Assembly (NCBI RefSeq): GCF_001548095.1
Contig: NZ_AP014815.1
Location: forward strand, 3,595,656-3,659,655
Reading direction: 5' to 3'
Length of the DNA stretch: 64,000 nt
Source of the DNA: Geminocystis sp. NIES-3708
GTDB taxonomy: Bacteria > Cyanobacteriota > Cyanobacteriia > Cyanobacteriales > Cyanobacteriaceae
Shown here: positions 48,125 to 58,285 of the stretch, in pieces
How the letters are laid out: each line of letters starts with the position of its first letter
Numbering within the stretch: the first letter of the stretch is position 1
The notes under the pieces: model-generated
What the model was told of the DNA's origin: nothing
The model's input: only the letters and a program-made list of their open reading frames with translations
Database searches by the model: none
Made by a program: the position numbers and the translations under genes

Positions 48125-48574
48125 ATGGAACGTACTTTTTTAATGGTGAAGCCTGATGGTGTGCAACGTAACCTTATCGGTGAAGTTATCCAACGCTTAG
48201 AAAAAAAAGGTTTTACCCTCGTTGGTTTAAAATTAATGGCAGTTTCTCGTGAATTAGCCGAGCAACATTATGACGTACATAAAGAAAGACCTTTTTTCGC
48301 AGGTTTAGTTGAATTCATAGTTTCTTCTCCTGTTGTTGCCATGGTATGGGAAGGAGAAGGTGTTGTGGCTTCCGCTCGTAAAATTATTGGTGCAACTGAT
48401 CCTTTAGCGGCTGAACCCGGTACAATTAGAGGAGATTTTGGTGTTAGTATTGGACGTAACCTCATTCATGGTTCAGATGCGATCGAAACTGCCCAAAGAG
48501 AAATTGCTTTATGGTTTAAAGAAGGCGAATTAGCTTCATGGGAAAATGTCGCAAAACCTTGGCTAGTTGAATAA
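48125..48574 (+). CDS. ndk: Nucleoside diphosphate kinase
   Basis: Equalises the nucleoside triphosphate pool through a phosphohistidine intermediate. The 149-residue chain begins [20 protein letters not shown] and has the signature [20 protein letters not shown], with the catalytic His in the NLIHGSD stretch. Length and motifs are fully typical. It follows the MCE gene by 134 nt. Confidence 0.97.
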   Translation: MERTFLMVKPDGVQRNLIGEVIQRLEKKGFTLVGLKLMAVSRELAEQHYDVHKERPFFAGLVEFIVSSPVVAMVWEGEGVVASARKIIGATDPLAAEPGTIRGDFGVSIGRNLIHGSDAIETAQREIALWFKEGELASWENVAKPWLVE

Positions 48575-48589
48575 TTAGAAAGTTTCTGG

Positions 48590-48608
48590 GGGTGAATGCC
48601 ATTCACCC
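48590..48608. repeat. Palindrome GGGTGAATGCCATTCACCC
   Basis: Eight-base-pair perfect arms around GCC, 15 nt after ndk. It looks like an AT-drifted version of the GGGCGAATGGCATTCGCCC-type palindromes seen in many cyanobacterial genomes. No T tract follows. Confidence 0.55.
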
Positions 48609-49132
48609 AAATGGTATTTGAGAATCTATCGATGGAAATATTAAGCCTTTTATAATTTTTTATGATTAGGGGTTTAGAAATATTAAACCTCAAGAATTAT
48701 CAATTAATCAGTTAATTAACATTTAAAATAACTTGGAATAAAATTTATAAAATAATAATATAATACTTATATCTTGCACCAGGAAAAATTCATATGAAAA
48801 TCTAGGATGAGGAAAAGAAACCACTAAAGATAGATAACTATAAAAAACAAAGCTGTTAGCCAGATTAGCTGAAACAAGATCCAACTTCCGACAATAATCC
48901 CGATTCCAGTGAGCAGAATTAATCAAGATTGACACCACTAAGGCTTGTACTTCCAAATTGATGACGATGACGTAGTTAGCTCTATCTAGTGGATTAGCTC
49001 AGAAAATTTAGTGAAAAAAGAAAGTTAAAATTTCAATGTATGTACCATAATTGATTATGGATCAAAATGAGAATTGACATTATATCTTACCCAACTTTTA
49101 GTTAAGTACATACAAAATTTAGAGTAAAGATT
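48609..49132. other. Intergenic region before the giant gene, nothing firm
   Basis: About 520 bp with a 6-bp hairpin GGTTTA/TAAACC at 48671-48689. Open frames on the minus strand (for example at 48723-48956) show no family-like pattern. The region marks the switch from low-GC native DNA to the higher-GC giant gene and could contain the left edge of an insertion, but no terminal repeat was recognised. Confidence 0.4.
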
Positions 49133-52100
49133 ATGACAGATAGTACCGTGCGCTATTTATCGCAAATGTTAAAACCAATCCTAGCTAATTTCGCCGATTC
49201 TGATGATTTTACAGTTCAAATGGCAGAAATCTTTGGCATTAGTGCAGAAGTGGATATTTTACGGCAACAGTGGAAAAATGAATCTTGGGTTTTGCCAACC
49301 GTAGAGTTAGTTAGTTCATCGGTGATTAATGGTGCATTAGGGGCGTATTCGCTACAAACAGGTAAGATTTATTTATCTCAAGAATTAATAAATAGTAACA
49401 ATACAGATTTAATTATCGGAATTTTGTTAGAGGAGTACGGACATCACGTTGACGGACTTCTTAATGTCACCGATACCCTAGGGGATGAAGGGGAATTATT
49501 CTCTAACCTACTGCGGGGGATTATCCTAAGCGAAGCTCAGTTACATAATATCTCCACAGAAAATGACCATGCAACCATTGTTATCAATGGAGAGGAAACC
49601 CCCATTGAGATGGATGCTAGTACCTTCATCGTCAACAGTACCGATGACACAGATGATGGCGACATTAATAATGGTGTAACGACTCTGCGGGAGGCGGTTA
49701 ATGCAGCTAATGCCAGTAGCGGAGCAGACACCATTACCTTCGGCGGCTCAGTTTTCACTGATGATACCCCAGACAAGATTATCCTAACTAACGGACAACT
49801 GTTTATCAATGACAGCCTGACAATTATCGGCACGGGCATCAACCAACTCACCCTCAGCGGCGATGCCAATAACAGCGGTAATAATGACGGGGGTGACGTC
49901 CGCCTGTTCTTCGTTAACCAAGGGACTGTCAACCTCTCAAACTTGACCTTAAGTGGCGGTCGGAGTCAAGGAGGCAACGGACAAGAGTCCGGCGGTGGTG
50001 GTGGAGCGGGTATGGGGGGAGCTTTATTTATCAACGATGGCATAGTGAAACTGGGTAATATAACCTTCACCAACAACCAAGCTATTGGAGGCAATGGCGG
50101 TTTGAAGGGCGGCGCACTTTATGGTGGTAGAGGGGGAGGCTTCGGTGGCTACGAAGGTCTTGACAACGTTGGAATCGATGGCTTGGGCGGTGCTAGTACT
50201 GGTACTCTAACGCCCGGAGAAAACAACGCAGGCTTTGGCGGTGGTGGCGGTAGCAGTTTCTTCCGAGGAGGCAACGGAGGTTTCGGCGGTGGTGGTGGTG
50301 GTGGCAGCACCCCGGCGTCGATTGGCTTCGGTGGCTTCGGTGGTGGCAATCCTGCCCCTAATGCTAGTGGTGGTGGTGGTGCCGGTTTTGGCGGGGCAAT
50401 CTTCATCCGCTCTGGGTCTCTCGATCTGCAAGACACCAGTTTTACCAATAACAGCACCGTTGGCGGTATCGGTGATTCTGGTGGGCAAGGATTGGGGGGT
50501 GCCATTTTTGTTGTTCCCGCCGAGCTGACAGGGCAAACGGGAAGACCAGCCCCTACCGTAACTGGCACTAATGTTAGCTTTGTAAATAATTCCGCAAGTA
50601 ACGATGCTGGTGTTGTGGCCAATAATGATAATTTGTTTGGTCCGACTACTTTTCCAGCGCCAACGTTAGTTGGGATGATTGCCGACCAATTGATCATAGA
50701 GAATAGCCCCTTTAACTTTATTCTGCCCACTGGTCTCTTTAATGATGTGGATGGGGAAGGAAGCCTTACCTATGTAGCGACATTAGCTGATGGTAGTCCT
50801 CTACCTGGTTCTTTAACCTTGAATGGAAGCAGTTTTAGTGGTACGCCTTCCCTCAACTTTAATGGCACTCTTCAGATCAAAATCACAGCCTTTAATACCA
50901 GTAAGGCGAGTGTCAGTACTATCTTTGACTTGATAGTAGTCAATCCCATCGCCAACCAATCTATTCAAGAGGATAGTTCCTTTAACTTCACTGTGCCAGA
51001 TAATGCTTTTGAAGATTTTGTGGACAGTGCAGGAGGCAGTGTAACCTATACGGCAACTTTAGCGAATGGTAGTCCTCTACCTGGTTCGTTAAGCTTTGAT
51101 GGTCGCAGTTTTAGTGGAACGCCTCCCTTGAACTTTTCTGGTGCTATTTCCATCAAAGTTACTGCCACCAATAACAATGCTAGTATAAGCGACGTTTTCG
51201 TGCTAACTGTAACATCCGTTAATGACGTGCCTGTAGCGTTAGCCGATATAGCTCTTAGCTCTTATAACCTGCCGATTGAGGGTTCGGTAGCTACTAACGA
51301 TAGCGACGTTGACGTTAACTCGATTCTGACCTACAGCCTGCTTGCTCCTGTTGACGGTCTGACCCTCAACCCAGATGGGAGTTACCTTTTCAATCCAAAT
51401 GTCTTTATTACGTCTGGAAATTCGAGTGATACCCTGCTCGCTAATTATCGAGTTACTGATGAGTTTGGAGCATTCAGCGACAGCACCCTCACGATTAACC
51501 TTTCAGGAAATGCCCCCATTGGCTCACCCACCGCTACCTTAGAAGATATTAAAAAAAATACCTCTCTTGTTCCTACCTCTCTTGTTTTCAGTGCCGCTGA
51601 TCTTTTGGATGGATTTAGCGATCCAGATGGGGATAGTATCTCCCTCGTTAATTTAACAGCGAGTAATGGCACTTTAGTCAATAACAACGATGGGACTTAT
51701 ACTTTTACGCCTACAGCTGACTTTACTGGCGTTGTAAATCTCTCCTACGGTGTCAGTGATGGGACTTATACTCTCAGGGGACAAACTCGCACTTTCAATG
51801 TCTTACCATACGACTTCTCCATTCCGAAAAATACGGCCGTTACTGTTAATAACAGCACTTTATTGGCAGGGGTTGTTAATGTTGATAATGACCCTTTATC
51901 AGTATCTAACTTAACGGCGAGTATTGGCACTTTAATCAATAAAAGTGATGGAAGTTATACCTTCATTCCTCCCGTTGACTTTGCTGGATTAATAACCCTT
52001 ACCTACGATGTCAGTGATGGGCAAAATCCTCCCAGCCAGCAAACTCGTACGGTAGAAGTAACAAACCAACTCTTCCCTGTCTTTGACGGTGGCGATCCAT

Positions 52101-55100
52101 CATATAGCAATAAGGCTGGAGTTAGCGATCTAATTAAGGTCTATTGGGGCTATGATACCAACGGAAATATTATCGGCTCAGCTAGAAGCTTTGCGGAGCT
52201 TAGGTTCTGGACTCCGAACATATTAGTTAATGATATCCAGAGCATTAATTTTACCAAAGTCTTAGCAGCCACTCCCAGCATGATTGGCGTAGCTGGTATC
52301 AGCGCGAGTAATAATTCGGGTATTGGTAGCGGTCAGAGTGGAATACGGGATATTCTAGGCTTGTTAGAGCGATTCGGCAGCATCCTCGATCCAAATTTCC
52401 CATACGGGCAGAGCAGCGCGACCGTTACAAACTACTTAACTAGTCTGTACATGAACGTGGATGGTTCTCATGCAGGTTTCGTAAATCTCAGCAATCCAGA
52501 CCTTAAATTTGCGTTGGAGCAAGATAAACCAATCACCGAATCCTACGCTTACTGGGTACTGCATATTGACAACACAGTAAACCATCCTCGTTCGAGGTAT
52601 GGATACTATGGATACTATAACTATGTGACTTTGAGCCTGGAGCAAAACGCACCTCCTGTAGCCACGCCTAAATCATTGTCCTTCACAGAAGACGCGGGCT
52701 TTTTCTATCCGGAACTTCAATCTACGATTGATTTTGCTTTGGGGCTTCTTTTACCAGGGGTTGAGGATGAAATTGTCTCCTCGAACCCTAGCAGCTGGTT
52801 CGCCCAGAATGCTCTTGTCCGTGTCGATGGAATTCCGGGACTACAGACTCTAAGGCAAAGTATTCTCTATTATGAGGGGGATCCCTCAGATGTTGTACTT
52901 GCTGACACAGGTAATGCGGCTTACCAACATCTCGCTCAAGGGGCAACTAAGACCATCGTGGGGTCTTATACCGTTCAAGATGACTTTTACAAAACGGGTA
53001 CAGCGCCTCTCACCGTCACCTTTACTGGGGTAAATGATGCGCCCGTCGCCGTAGCAGATACCAATAGTGGTTTGACTAATACTATTATTGAAGGATCAGT
53101 TGCTACTAACGATAGTGATGTTGATGATGGAGCAATTTTAACCTACAGCCTGATCGCTCCTTTGGACGGTCTGACTCTCAACGCTGACGGGAGTTACAGC
53201 TTGGATGCAACTCACTTCTCATTTTCTTTTGGTCAAACCGTTGGTGCGATCGCTAACTATCGAGTTACCGACGAGTTTGGAGCCTTCAGTGACAGTACCC
53301 TGACGCTTACCCTAGTCCAGAATAGTCCTCCAACTGGAGAGCCGACTGACATTAGCCTTAGCAACAATACCGTTATTGAAAACGTAGTGCCTGGAACCGC
53401 AATTGGTCTTTTCACAGCCATCGACCCAGACGTAAACGACAGTTTTAGCTATAGTTTAGTATCGGGTGAGGGAGACACCGACAACGCCAACTTCGAGATT
53501 GTGGGTAACCAACTGCGAATTAATGCTTCCCCAGATTTTGAAACGAAAAGTAGTTACAGCATTCGGGTAAAAACGACGGATCAAGGCAATTTATCCACTG
53601 AAAAAACCTTCACTGTTACTATCAATAACTTAGATGAAGTAGCCCCGACAATTACTTCTGGCTCAACCGTCAAAGCAATCAATGAAAATAGTGGAGCAAG
53701 TCAGATAGTTTATTCTGTAGCCTCTATTGATACAGGCGATATTGCAACAGGTGCAACTACCTATAGCCTGAAAAACGAAGGAGACTTTGCCGCCTTCACT
53801 ATTAACAGCATATCAGGACAAGTCAGCCTAATAGCTAATCCTGATTTTGAAACTAAATCAAGCTATAGCTTTACCGTTATTGCCACCGATGCGGCTAATA
53901 ATGCTTCAGAAAAGGCTGTTACTTTAGGCATAAATAACCTCGATGAAGTAGCTCCAACAATCACCTCTGGGGTTACAGCCACCACCATTAATGAAAATAG
54001 TGGGGCTAATCAGATTATTTACATCATCGTTGCTACCGACTTAGTAGATTTTACTGATGGTGTTGTAACCTATAGCCTGAAAAACGAAAGAGACTTTGCT
54101 GCCTTAATTATTAACAGCACATCAGGACAAGTCAGCCTGATAGCTAATCCTGATTTTGAAACTAAATCAAGCTATAGTTTTACGGTTATTGCCACCGATG
54201 GGGCTAATAATGCCTCAGAAAAAGCTGTTACTTTAGGCATAAATAACCTAGACGAAGTAACCCCTGATTTAAACCAAGCCCCTGTATTAACCGTGCCAAC
54301 TGCAAAAACTGTCAACCAAAATACCCCCCTGATCCTCGGTGGTATAAGCATCGCAGATCCAGATGCAGGTAGTGGCAACCAAACTGTCACCCTTTCCGCC
54401 ACATCAGGAACCATCACCCTAGCCAGTACCGCAGGTTTGACCATCTTGGCAGGGGGTAGTGGTAGCAGTAACCTAACCTTTAGCGGTACCCTCAATAATG
54501 TCAATGCCGCTTTAAAGAACCTCATCTATCAAAGTAATAGTACCTTTAGCGGCTCAGATACAATTAACCTGACAGTCAATGATAATGGCAATACAGGCTC
54601 AGGTGGTGCTAAACAAGATAGTGACTCCATTGCCGTGACGGTTAAAGCCGTAACTCAAACAGCACCTTCTTTATCTACGGATATTTTAGCAGTGAACTCT
54701 GTACGCACCACCATCATTGCCGACTTTAATAACGATAATCTCTCTGACATTGGTTATACAAACTCCCTCAATGCTTTCTATGTGGCTATCAATAACGGTG
54801 CGGGGGGTTATCTTTCTCGTGTCACCTTTCCCACTAATAAAAAACCAGGAGGAGGGGCAGTAACCAACTTGAATGGTCATGCAGGTCTGGACCTAATTTT
54901 ACCAAATAAGACAACGAATAATGTCTCAGTATTTCTCAGCAATGGTACAGCCTCACCAACAATCACCACCGTTACCACTGGTACTAATCCTGTGTTTGTG
55001 GTGACTGGAGACTTTAACGAAGATAGTAACAAAGATATGGCCGTAGCTAATTATGGCAATAATACCGTTTCCGTTTTTTTAGGCAATGGAGTGGGTGGCT

Positions 55101-55594
55101 TCTCCTCTCCTACCTCTTTAACCGCAGGTTCTAAACCATCGGCCATGGCCGTGGGGGACTTTAACGGAGACGGTAAATCAGATTTAGCCGTAACCAATTA
55201 TAGTGCCAATACAGTTTCTATCTTCCAGGGAGCAGGTGATGGTACCTTCGGGACAAAGACGGATTATCTGACAGGTACAAGCCCCAACTCCGTTGCTGTT
55301 GGCGATTTTGACAAGGACGGGGATTTTGATTTAGTCGTTAATAACAACAAATCGAATACCCTGTCTGTCTTCCTCAACAACGGCAGTGGTGGGTTTAGTC
55401 CAAAAACAGATATCGCCCTCAGTGCTAATTTATCTGCCTACAGTGTAACGGTAGGAGACTTCAATAGCGATAGTAACCTAGACTTAAGAGTGGCCAATAA
55501 TTTAACCAATAATGCTGGTATCTTAACAGGGGATGGTCTTGGCAACTTTTCTGCTATCTCAAACCTAACCATAATTCAGATTCCATCAGTTTAA
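49133..55594 (+). CDS. Giant multidomain surface-type protein (2153 residues)
   Basis: An apparently secreted protein without a classical signal peptide. In order: a 160-residue N-terminal domain with EEYGHHVD (100-107), of the kind heading many large cyanobacterial exoproteins; a CSLREA-type beta-helix opening (STDDTDDGDINNG, TTLREAVNAAN); a very Gly-rich stretch (about 280-460); two putative Ig/dystroglycan-type domains (about 515-695); tandem-95 and cadherin-like repeats (about 695-980 and 1300-1710, with NDAPVAVAD, PDFETKSSYS); and FG-GAP/VCBS repeats at the C-terminus (about 1840-2153) with several DFNGDGKSDLA-like calcium loops. Type I secretion is typical for such repeat proteins. GC content is visibly higher than in neighbours, with GGC, ACC and CTC codons, suggesting transfer. 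Likely an adhesin or matrix protein. Confidence 0.88.
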   Translation: MTDSTVRYLSQMLKPILANFADSDDFTVQMAEIFGISAEVDILRQQWKNESWVLPTVELVSSSVINGALGAYSLQTGKIYLSQELINSNNTDLIIGILLEEYGHHVDGLLNVTDTLGDEGELFSNLLRGIILSEAQLHNISTENDHATIVINGEETPIEMDASTFIVNSTDDTDDGDINNGVTTLREAVNAANASSGADTITFGGSVFTDDTPDKIILTNGQLFINDSLTIIGTGINQLTLSGDANNSGNNDGGDVRLFFVNQGTVNLSNLTLSGGRSQGGNGQESGGGGGAGMGGALFINDGIVKLGNITFTNNQAIGGNGGLKGGALYGGRGGGFGGYEGLDNVGIDGLGGASTGTLTPGENNAGFGGGGGSSFFRGGNGGFGGGGGGGSTPASIGFGGFGGGNPAPNASGGGGAGFGGAIFIRSGSLDLQDTSFTNNSTVGGIGDSGGQGLGGAIFVVPAELTGQTGRPAPTVTGTNVSFVNNSASNDAGVVANNDNLFGPTTFPAPTLVGMIADQLIIENSPFNFILPTGLFNDVDGEGSLTYVATLADGSPLPGSLTLNGSSFSGTPSLNFNGTLQIKITAFNTSKASVSTIFDLIVVNPIANQSIQEDSSFNFTVPDNAFEDFVDSAGGSVTYTATLANGSPLPGSLSFDGRSFSGTPPLNFSGAISIKVTATNNNASISDVFVLTVTSVNDVPVALADIALSSYNLPIEGSVATNDSDVDVNSILTYSLLAPVDGLTLNPDGSYLFNPNVFITSGNSSDTLLANYRVTDEFGAFSDSTLTINLSGNAPIGSPTATLEDIKKNTSLVPTSLVFSAADLLDGFSDPDGDSISLVNLTASNGTLVNNNDGTYTFTPTADFTGVVNLSYGVSDGTYTLRGQTRTFNVLPYDFSIPKNTAVTVNNSTLLAGVVNVDNDPLSVSNLTASIGTLINKSDGSYTFIPPVDFAGLITLTYDVSDGQNPPSQQTRTVEVTNQLFPVFDGGDPSYSNKAGVSDLIKVYWGYDTNGNIIGSARSFAELRFWTPNILVNDIQSINFTKVLAATPSMIGVAGISASNNSGIGSGQSGIRDILGLLERFGSILDPNFPYGQSSATVTNYLTSLYMNVDGSHAGFVNLSNPDLKFALEQDKPITESYAYWVLHIDNTVNHPRSRYGYYGYYNYVTLSLEQNAPPVATPKSLSFTEDAGFFYPELQSTIDFALGLLLPGVEDEIVSSNPSSWFAQNALVRVDGIPGLQTLRQSILYYEGDPSDVVLADTGNAAYQHLAQGATKTIVGSYTVQDDFYKTGTAPLTVTFTGVNDAPVAVADTNSGLTNTIIEGSVATNDSDVDDGAILTYSLIAPLDGLTLNADGSYSLDATHFSFSFGQTVGAIANYRVTDEFGAFSDSTLTLTLVQNSPPTGEPTDISLSNNTVIENVVPGTAIGLFTAIDPDVNDSFSYSLVSGEGDTDNANFEIVGNQLRINASPDFETKSSYSIRVKTTDQGNLSTEKTFTVTINNLDEVAPTITSGSTVKAINENSGASQIVYSVASIDTGDIATGATTYSLKNEGDFAAFTINSISGQVSLIANPDFETKSSYSFTVIATDAANNASEKAVTLGINNLDEVAPTITSGVTATTINENSGANQIIYIIVATDLVDFTDGVVTYSLKNERDFAALIINSTSGQVSLIANPDFETKSSYSFTVIATDGANNASEKAVTLGINNLDEVTPDLNQAPVLTVPTAKTVNQNTPLILGGISIADPDAGSGNQTVTLSATSGTITLASTAGLTILAGGSGSSNLTFSGTLNNVNAALKNLIYQSNSTFSGSDTINLTVNDNGNTGSGGAKQDSDSIAVTVKAVTQTAPSLSTDILAVNSVRTTIIADFNNDNLSDIGYTNSLNAFYVAINNGAGGYLSRVTFPTNKKPGGGAVTNLNGHAGLDLILPNKTTNNVSVFLSNGTASPTITTVTTGTNPVFVVTGDFNEDSNKDMAVANYGNNTVSVFLGNGVGGFSSPTSLTAGSKPSAMAVGDFNGDGKSDLAVTNYSANTVSIFQGAGDGTFGTKTDYLTGTSPNSVAVGDFDKDGDFDLVVNNNKSNTLSVFLNNGSGGFSPKTDIALSANLSAYSVTVGDFNSDSNLDLRVANNLTNNAGILTGDGLGNFSAISNLTIIQIPSV
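53762..54259 (+). repeat. Recent 309-bp internal duplication (cadherin-like units)
   Basis: The segment 53762-53950 recurs at 54071-54259, 309 bp (103 codons) apart, with only scattered third-position changes (for example TATAGCTTTACC versus TATAGTTTTACG). Both encode ...NPDFETKSSYSFTVIATD.... The low DNA divergence shows a recent duplication or gene conversion within the giant gene. Confidence 0.85.
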
Positions 55595-55618
55595 CAGGGA
55601 CAGTTGAGGCTTCCTAAG

Positions 55619-55656
55619 TATTCTATTTCAAAGTGGAACTATTTTGAAATAGAATA
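55619..55656. terminator. Perfect 14-bp inverted repeat after the giant gene
   Basis: TATTCTATTTCAAA and its exact complement TTTGAAATAGAATA are separated by 10 nt, 25 nt after the giant gene. No T run follows, so it may be a non-canonical terminator, an mRNA-end hairpin or an insertion-element end. The arms are AT-rich. Confidence 0.5.
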
Positions 55657-55852
55657 AGATAAATCCGCTAATGAAACTATACATACGATAAAATGATATT
55701 GTTGAGGATAAATCATTAAAATTTGTCATCAAAAATCATCGTTCTTTGGCTGATTTTTATTGCTAGAAACTAATGTTTATATACCAAAGATATAAAATTT
55801 GTTCAGAAAAATTAACTTATAGTTATTTAACTTAAGAATGAGACAAAAATAG

Positions 55853-56059
55853 AGTAAAATCTTAGAAGAAAATTTAGTACCAAGAAGAAGAAAAGGAAAA
55901 AAAGATTTAATGTTATCAATGCTCTTTACGGGAAGTTTAAATGCAGAAAGTTTTGAAGGATGGTTAGAAAAATATTTATTGCCATCATTAGAAATATTAT
56001 CAGTATTAATCATAGATAATGCACCAATTCATCGGGATAATCAATATATTAATTGTTAA
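55853..56059 (+). pseudogene. IS630-family transposase remnant
   Basis: An open segment after a stop encodes about 68 residues; an ATG occurs at 55910. It contains RRRKGKKDLMLSML, TGSLNAESFEGWLEKYLLPS and VLIIDNAPIHR, which match the DDE-domain core of IS630-type transposases, where DNAPIHR holds the second catalytic Asp. The sequence then diverges and stops at 56057-56059, so the C-terminal part with the third acidic residue is gone, as is the whole N-terminus. It is a dead fragment directly abutting the peroxiredoxin start. Confidence 0.75.
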
Positions 56060-56060
56060 A

Positions 56061-56621
56061 ATGTTTAAATACTTGGTAAAAATAGCAATTATTTTCAGCG
56101 TAATTTTTTGCTTATTATTTAGTTTCAGTAATTTTGCTCTTGCATTAGGAGGAATACAACCGCCTTTAAACGAACTTGCCCCAGAATTTATATTACCCAC
56201 GAATAAAGGAGATGGAGAGATTTCCTTGAAAGATTATCGAGGTAAATGGGTGGTACTCTATTTTTATCCTCAAGATTTTACTCCCGGATGTACCCTCGAA
56301 GCGAAAAGATTTCAACAAGATTTGGCGAAATATCAAGCCCTAAATACCGAAATAATTGGCGTGAGTGTTGATGATGTTCATTCTCATGAAGATTTTGGCG
56401 AGGAAGAAGGTTTAAATTTTCCTTTATTAGCCGATACTGAAGGTAAAGTAAGTAAAGATTATGGTTCATGGTTAAGTGGAAGATCCATGCGTCATACTTA
56501 TATTATCAACCCCGATGGCGTTTTAGTCGCTCAATTTTTAGGGGTGCACCCTGCTATTCACTCTCAAGAAATTTTAAGAGCCCTAACAGAGTTACAGAAA
56601 TCAGAAAACGGATTAAGTTAA
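56061..56621 (+). CDS. Exported PrxQ/BCP-type peroxiredoxin
   Basis: A thiol peroxidase that reduces peroxides. I use the ATG at 56061 (186 residues), since it is followed by a signal peptide (MFKYLVKIAIIF, hydrophobic core, FALALG) directing the protein to the thylakoid lumen or periplasm; an upstream ATG at 56019 lies inside the transposase remnant. The AhpC/TSA core has the peroxidatic Cys77 in FTPGCTLEAKRF. The resolving Cys that many PrxQ proteins have five residues later is replaced, and no other Cys is in the mature part, so it works as a 1-Cys enzyme. Its start lies 1 nt after the remnant's stop codon. Confidence 0.88.
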   Translation: MFKYLVKIAIIFSVIFCLLFSFSNFALALGGIQPPLNELAPEFILPTNKGDGEISLKDYRGKWVVLYFYPQDFTPGCTLEAKRFQQDLAKYQALNTEIIGVSVDDVHSHEDFGEEEGLNFPLLADTEGKVSKDYGSWLSGRSMRHTYIINPDGVLVAQFLGVHPAIHSQEILRALTELQKSENGLS

Positions 56622-56705
56622 CAAAACTTTACTTATAGGAATTAAAATTAATCACATTTTGAGAGAGAAACTAGAATAAAAGTGGTTGTTCAAGAATAGA
56701 ATAAA

Positions 56706-58235
56706 ATGTTGACACTACAAGAAAATCCTCTCAGAGTTGGTTTAAAACAGGCTAAAACTCCAGAACCGTTAATATTAGTTATCTTTGGAGCATCAGGAGA
56801 TTTAACCCAACGAAAATTAGTACCAGCTTTGTATCAACTAAAAAAAGAAGGGCGACTACCAGCAGAAATGACTATCGTAGGAGTTGCTAGGCGAGAATGG
56901 AGTCATGACTATTTTCGTGAGCAAATGAGACAAGGTATTGAAGAATTTTCTGATGGTATTGGTAAAGAAGAGTTATGGGATGATTTTGCACAAGGACTTT
57001 TTTACTGTGCTGGAAACATGGATGAAGCAGAAAGCTATGAACAATTAAAGGCTTTCCTCGAAGAATTAGACGGTAAAAGAGGCACAAGAGGTAATCGAGT
57101 TTTTTATCTGGCTGTTTCTCCTAAATTTTTTCCTCCTGCCATTAAGCAATTAGGTGCGGCAGGAATGTTAGATGATGCTTTAAAACATCGTCTAGTTATT
57201 GAAAAACCCTTCGGTAAAGATTTAAGCAGTGCACAAGTTTTAAACCGTATTGTACAAAAAGTTTGTAAAGAAGAACAAATTTATCGTATTGATCATTATT
57301 TGGGTAAAGAAACGGTACAAAATTTGATGGTTTTTCGTTTTGCCAATGCCATTTTTGAACCTTTATGGAATCGTAACTACGTTGATAATATTCAAATAAC
57401 CGTAGCGGAAACCGTTGGAGTTGAAGAAAGAGCAGGTTATTATGAAACCGCAGGGGCGTTGCGAGATATGGTGCAAAATCACCTATTACAACTTTTTTGT
57501 TTAACGGCGATGGAAACACCTAACGGGGTTAATGCAGATAGTATTAGGGGAGAAAAAGTCAAGGTTTTACAATCAACTCGTTTAGCGGATGTCAAAAATT
57601 TAGAAAAAAGTGCCATTAGGGGGCAATATTCAGCAGGATGGATGAAAGGAAAAGCAATTCCGGGTTATCGTGACGAAAAAGATGTAAATCCTTACTCTAC
57701 AACTCCCACTTTTGTCGCTTTAAAGTTAATGGTAGATAACTGGCGCTGGCAAGGTGTACCGTTTTATTTACGCACAGGGAAACGATTACCGAAAAAAGTC
57801 TCTGAGATTGCCATTCAATTTAAAGATGTACCTTTAACCATCTTCCCCTCGGCGGCACAACAAACAAACCCTAATATTCTCGCTTTACGCATCCAACCCA
57901 ATGAGGGTATTTCTTTGAGATTTGAAGCAAAAGTACCAGGATCTGAATTACGCACTCGTACAGTGGATATGGATTTCAGCTATGGTTCATCTTTTGGTAT
58001 CAATACCGCAGACGCTTATCACCGCTTACTATTAGATTGTATGTTGGGGGATCAAACTTTATTTACCCGTGCTGATGAAGTAGAAGAAGCGTGGCGTATT
58101 GTTACCCCTGCCTTAACCGCTTGGGATGCCCCTTCAGCCCCCGATTCCATACCTTTATATGAAGCAGGTACATGGCAACCACCAGAAGCGGAATTTTTGC
58201 TTAACCGAGACGGTAGAAAATGGCGACGCTTGTAA
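56706..58235 (+). CDS. zwf: Glucose-6-phosphate 1-dehydrogenase
   Basis: Catalyses the first oxidative pentose-phosphate step, producing NADPH, important for cyanobacteria in the dark. The 509-residue chain has the nucleotide-binding [20 protein letters not shown] and the signature RIDHYLGKE (active-site His and Lys) near 198-206, then [20 protein letters not shown]. In cyanobacteria zwf is followed by opcA, as here, and redox control acts through OpcA and thioredoxin. The fbp and tal genes that often precede it are absent. Confidence 0.96.
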   Translation: MLTLQENPLRVGLKQAKTPEPLILVIFGASGDLTQRKLVPALYQLKKEGRLPAEMTIVGVARREWSHDYFREQMRQGIEEFSDGIGKEELWDDFAQGLFYCAGNMDEAESYEQLKAFLEELDGKRGTRGNRVFYLAVSPKFFPPAIKQLGAAGMLDDALKHRLVIEKPFGKDLSSAQVLNRIVQKVCKEEQIYRIDHYLGKETVQNLMVFRFANAIFEPLWNRNYVDNIQITVAETVGVEERAGYYETAGALRDMVQNHLLQLFCLTAMETPNGVNADSIRGEKVKVLQSTRLADVKNLEKSAIRGQYSAGWMKGKAIPGYRDEKDVNPYSTTPTFVALKLMVDNWRWQGVPFYLRTGKRLPKKVSEIAIQFKDVPLTIFPSAAQQTNPNILALRIQPNEGISLRFEAKVPGSELRTRTVDMDFSYGSSFGINTADAYHRLLLDCMLGDQTLFTRADEVEEAWRIVTPALTAWDAPSAPDSIPLYEAGTWQPPEAEFLLNRDGRKWRRL

Positions 58236-58285
58236 TTTGAAGACTATGTAATTTGACGAAAAACTTTACTTACAAAAAAAAGATC

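Noticed and set aside
48723-48956. 77-codon minus-strand frame next to the giant gene
   Set aside because: I looked for transposase motifs and found none; other frames in the same stretch look equally plausible, so nothing can be called.
50149-50730. Pro-rich open frames on the minus strand and Gly/Val-rich alternative frames
   Set aside because: They are shadows of the Gly-rich, GC-rich segment of the giant gene; codon composition simply mirrors GGN repeats.
53820-54260. Repeats considered as a CRISPR array
   Set aside because: The repeats are long, coding and in frame within the giant gene, with no short spacer pattern; no CRISPR or cas gene is seen anywhere in the window.
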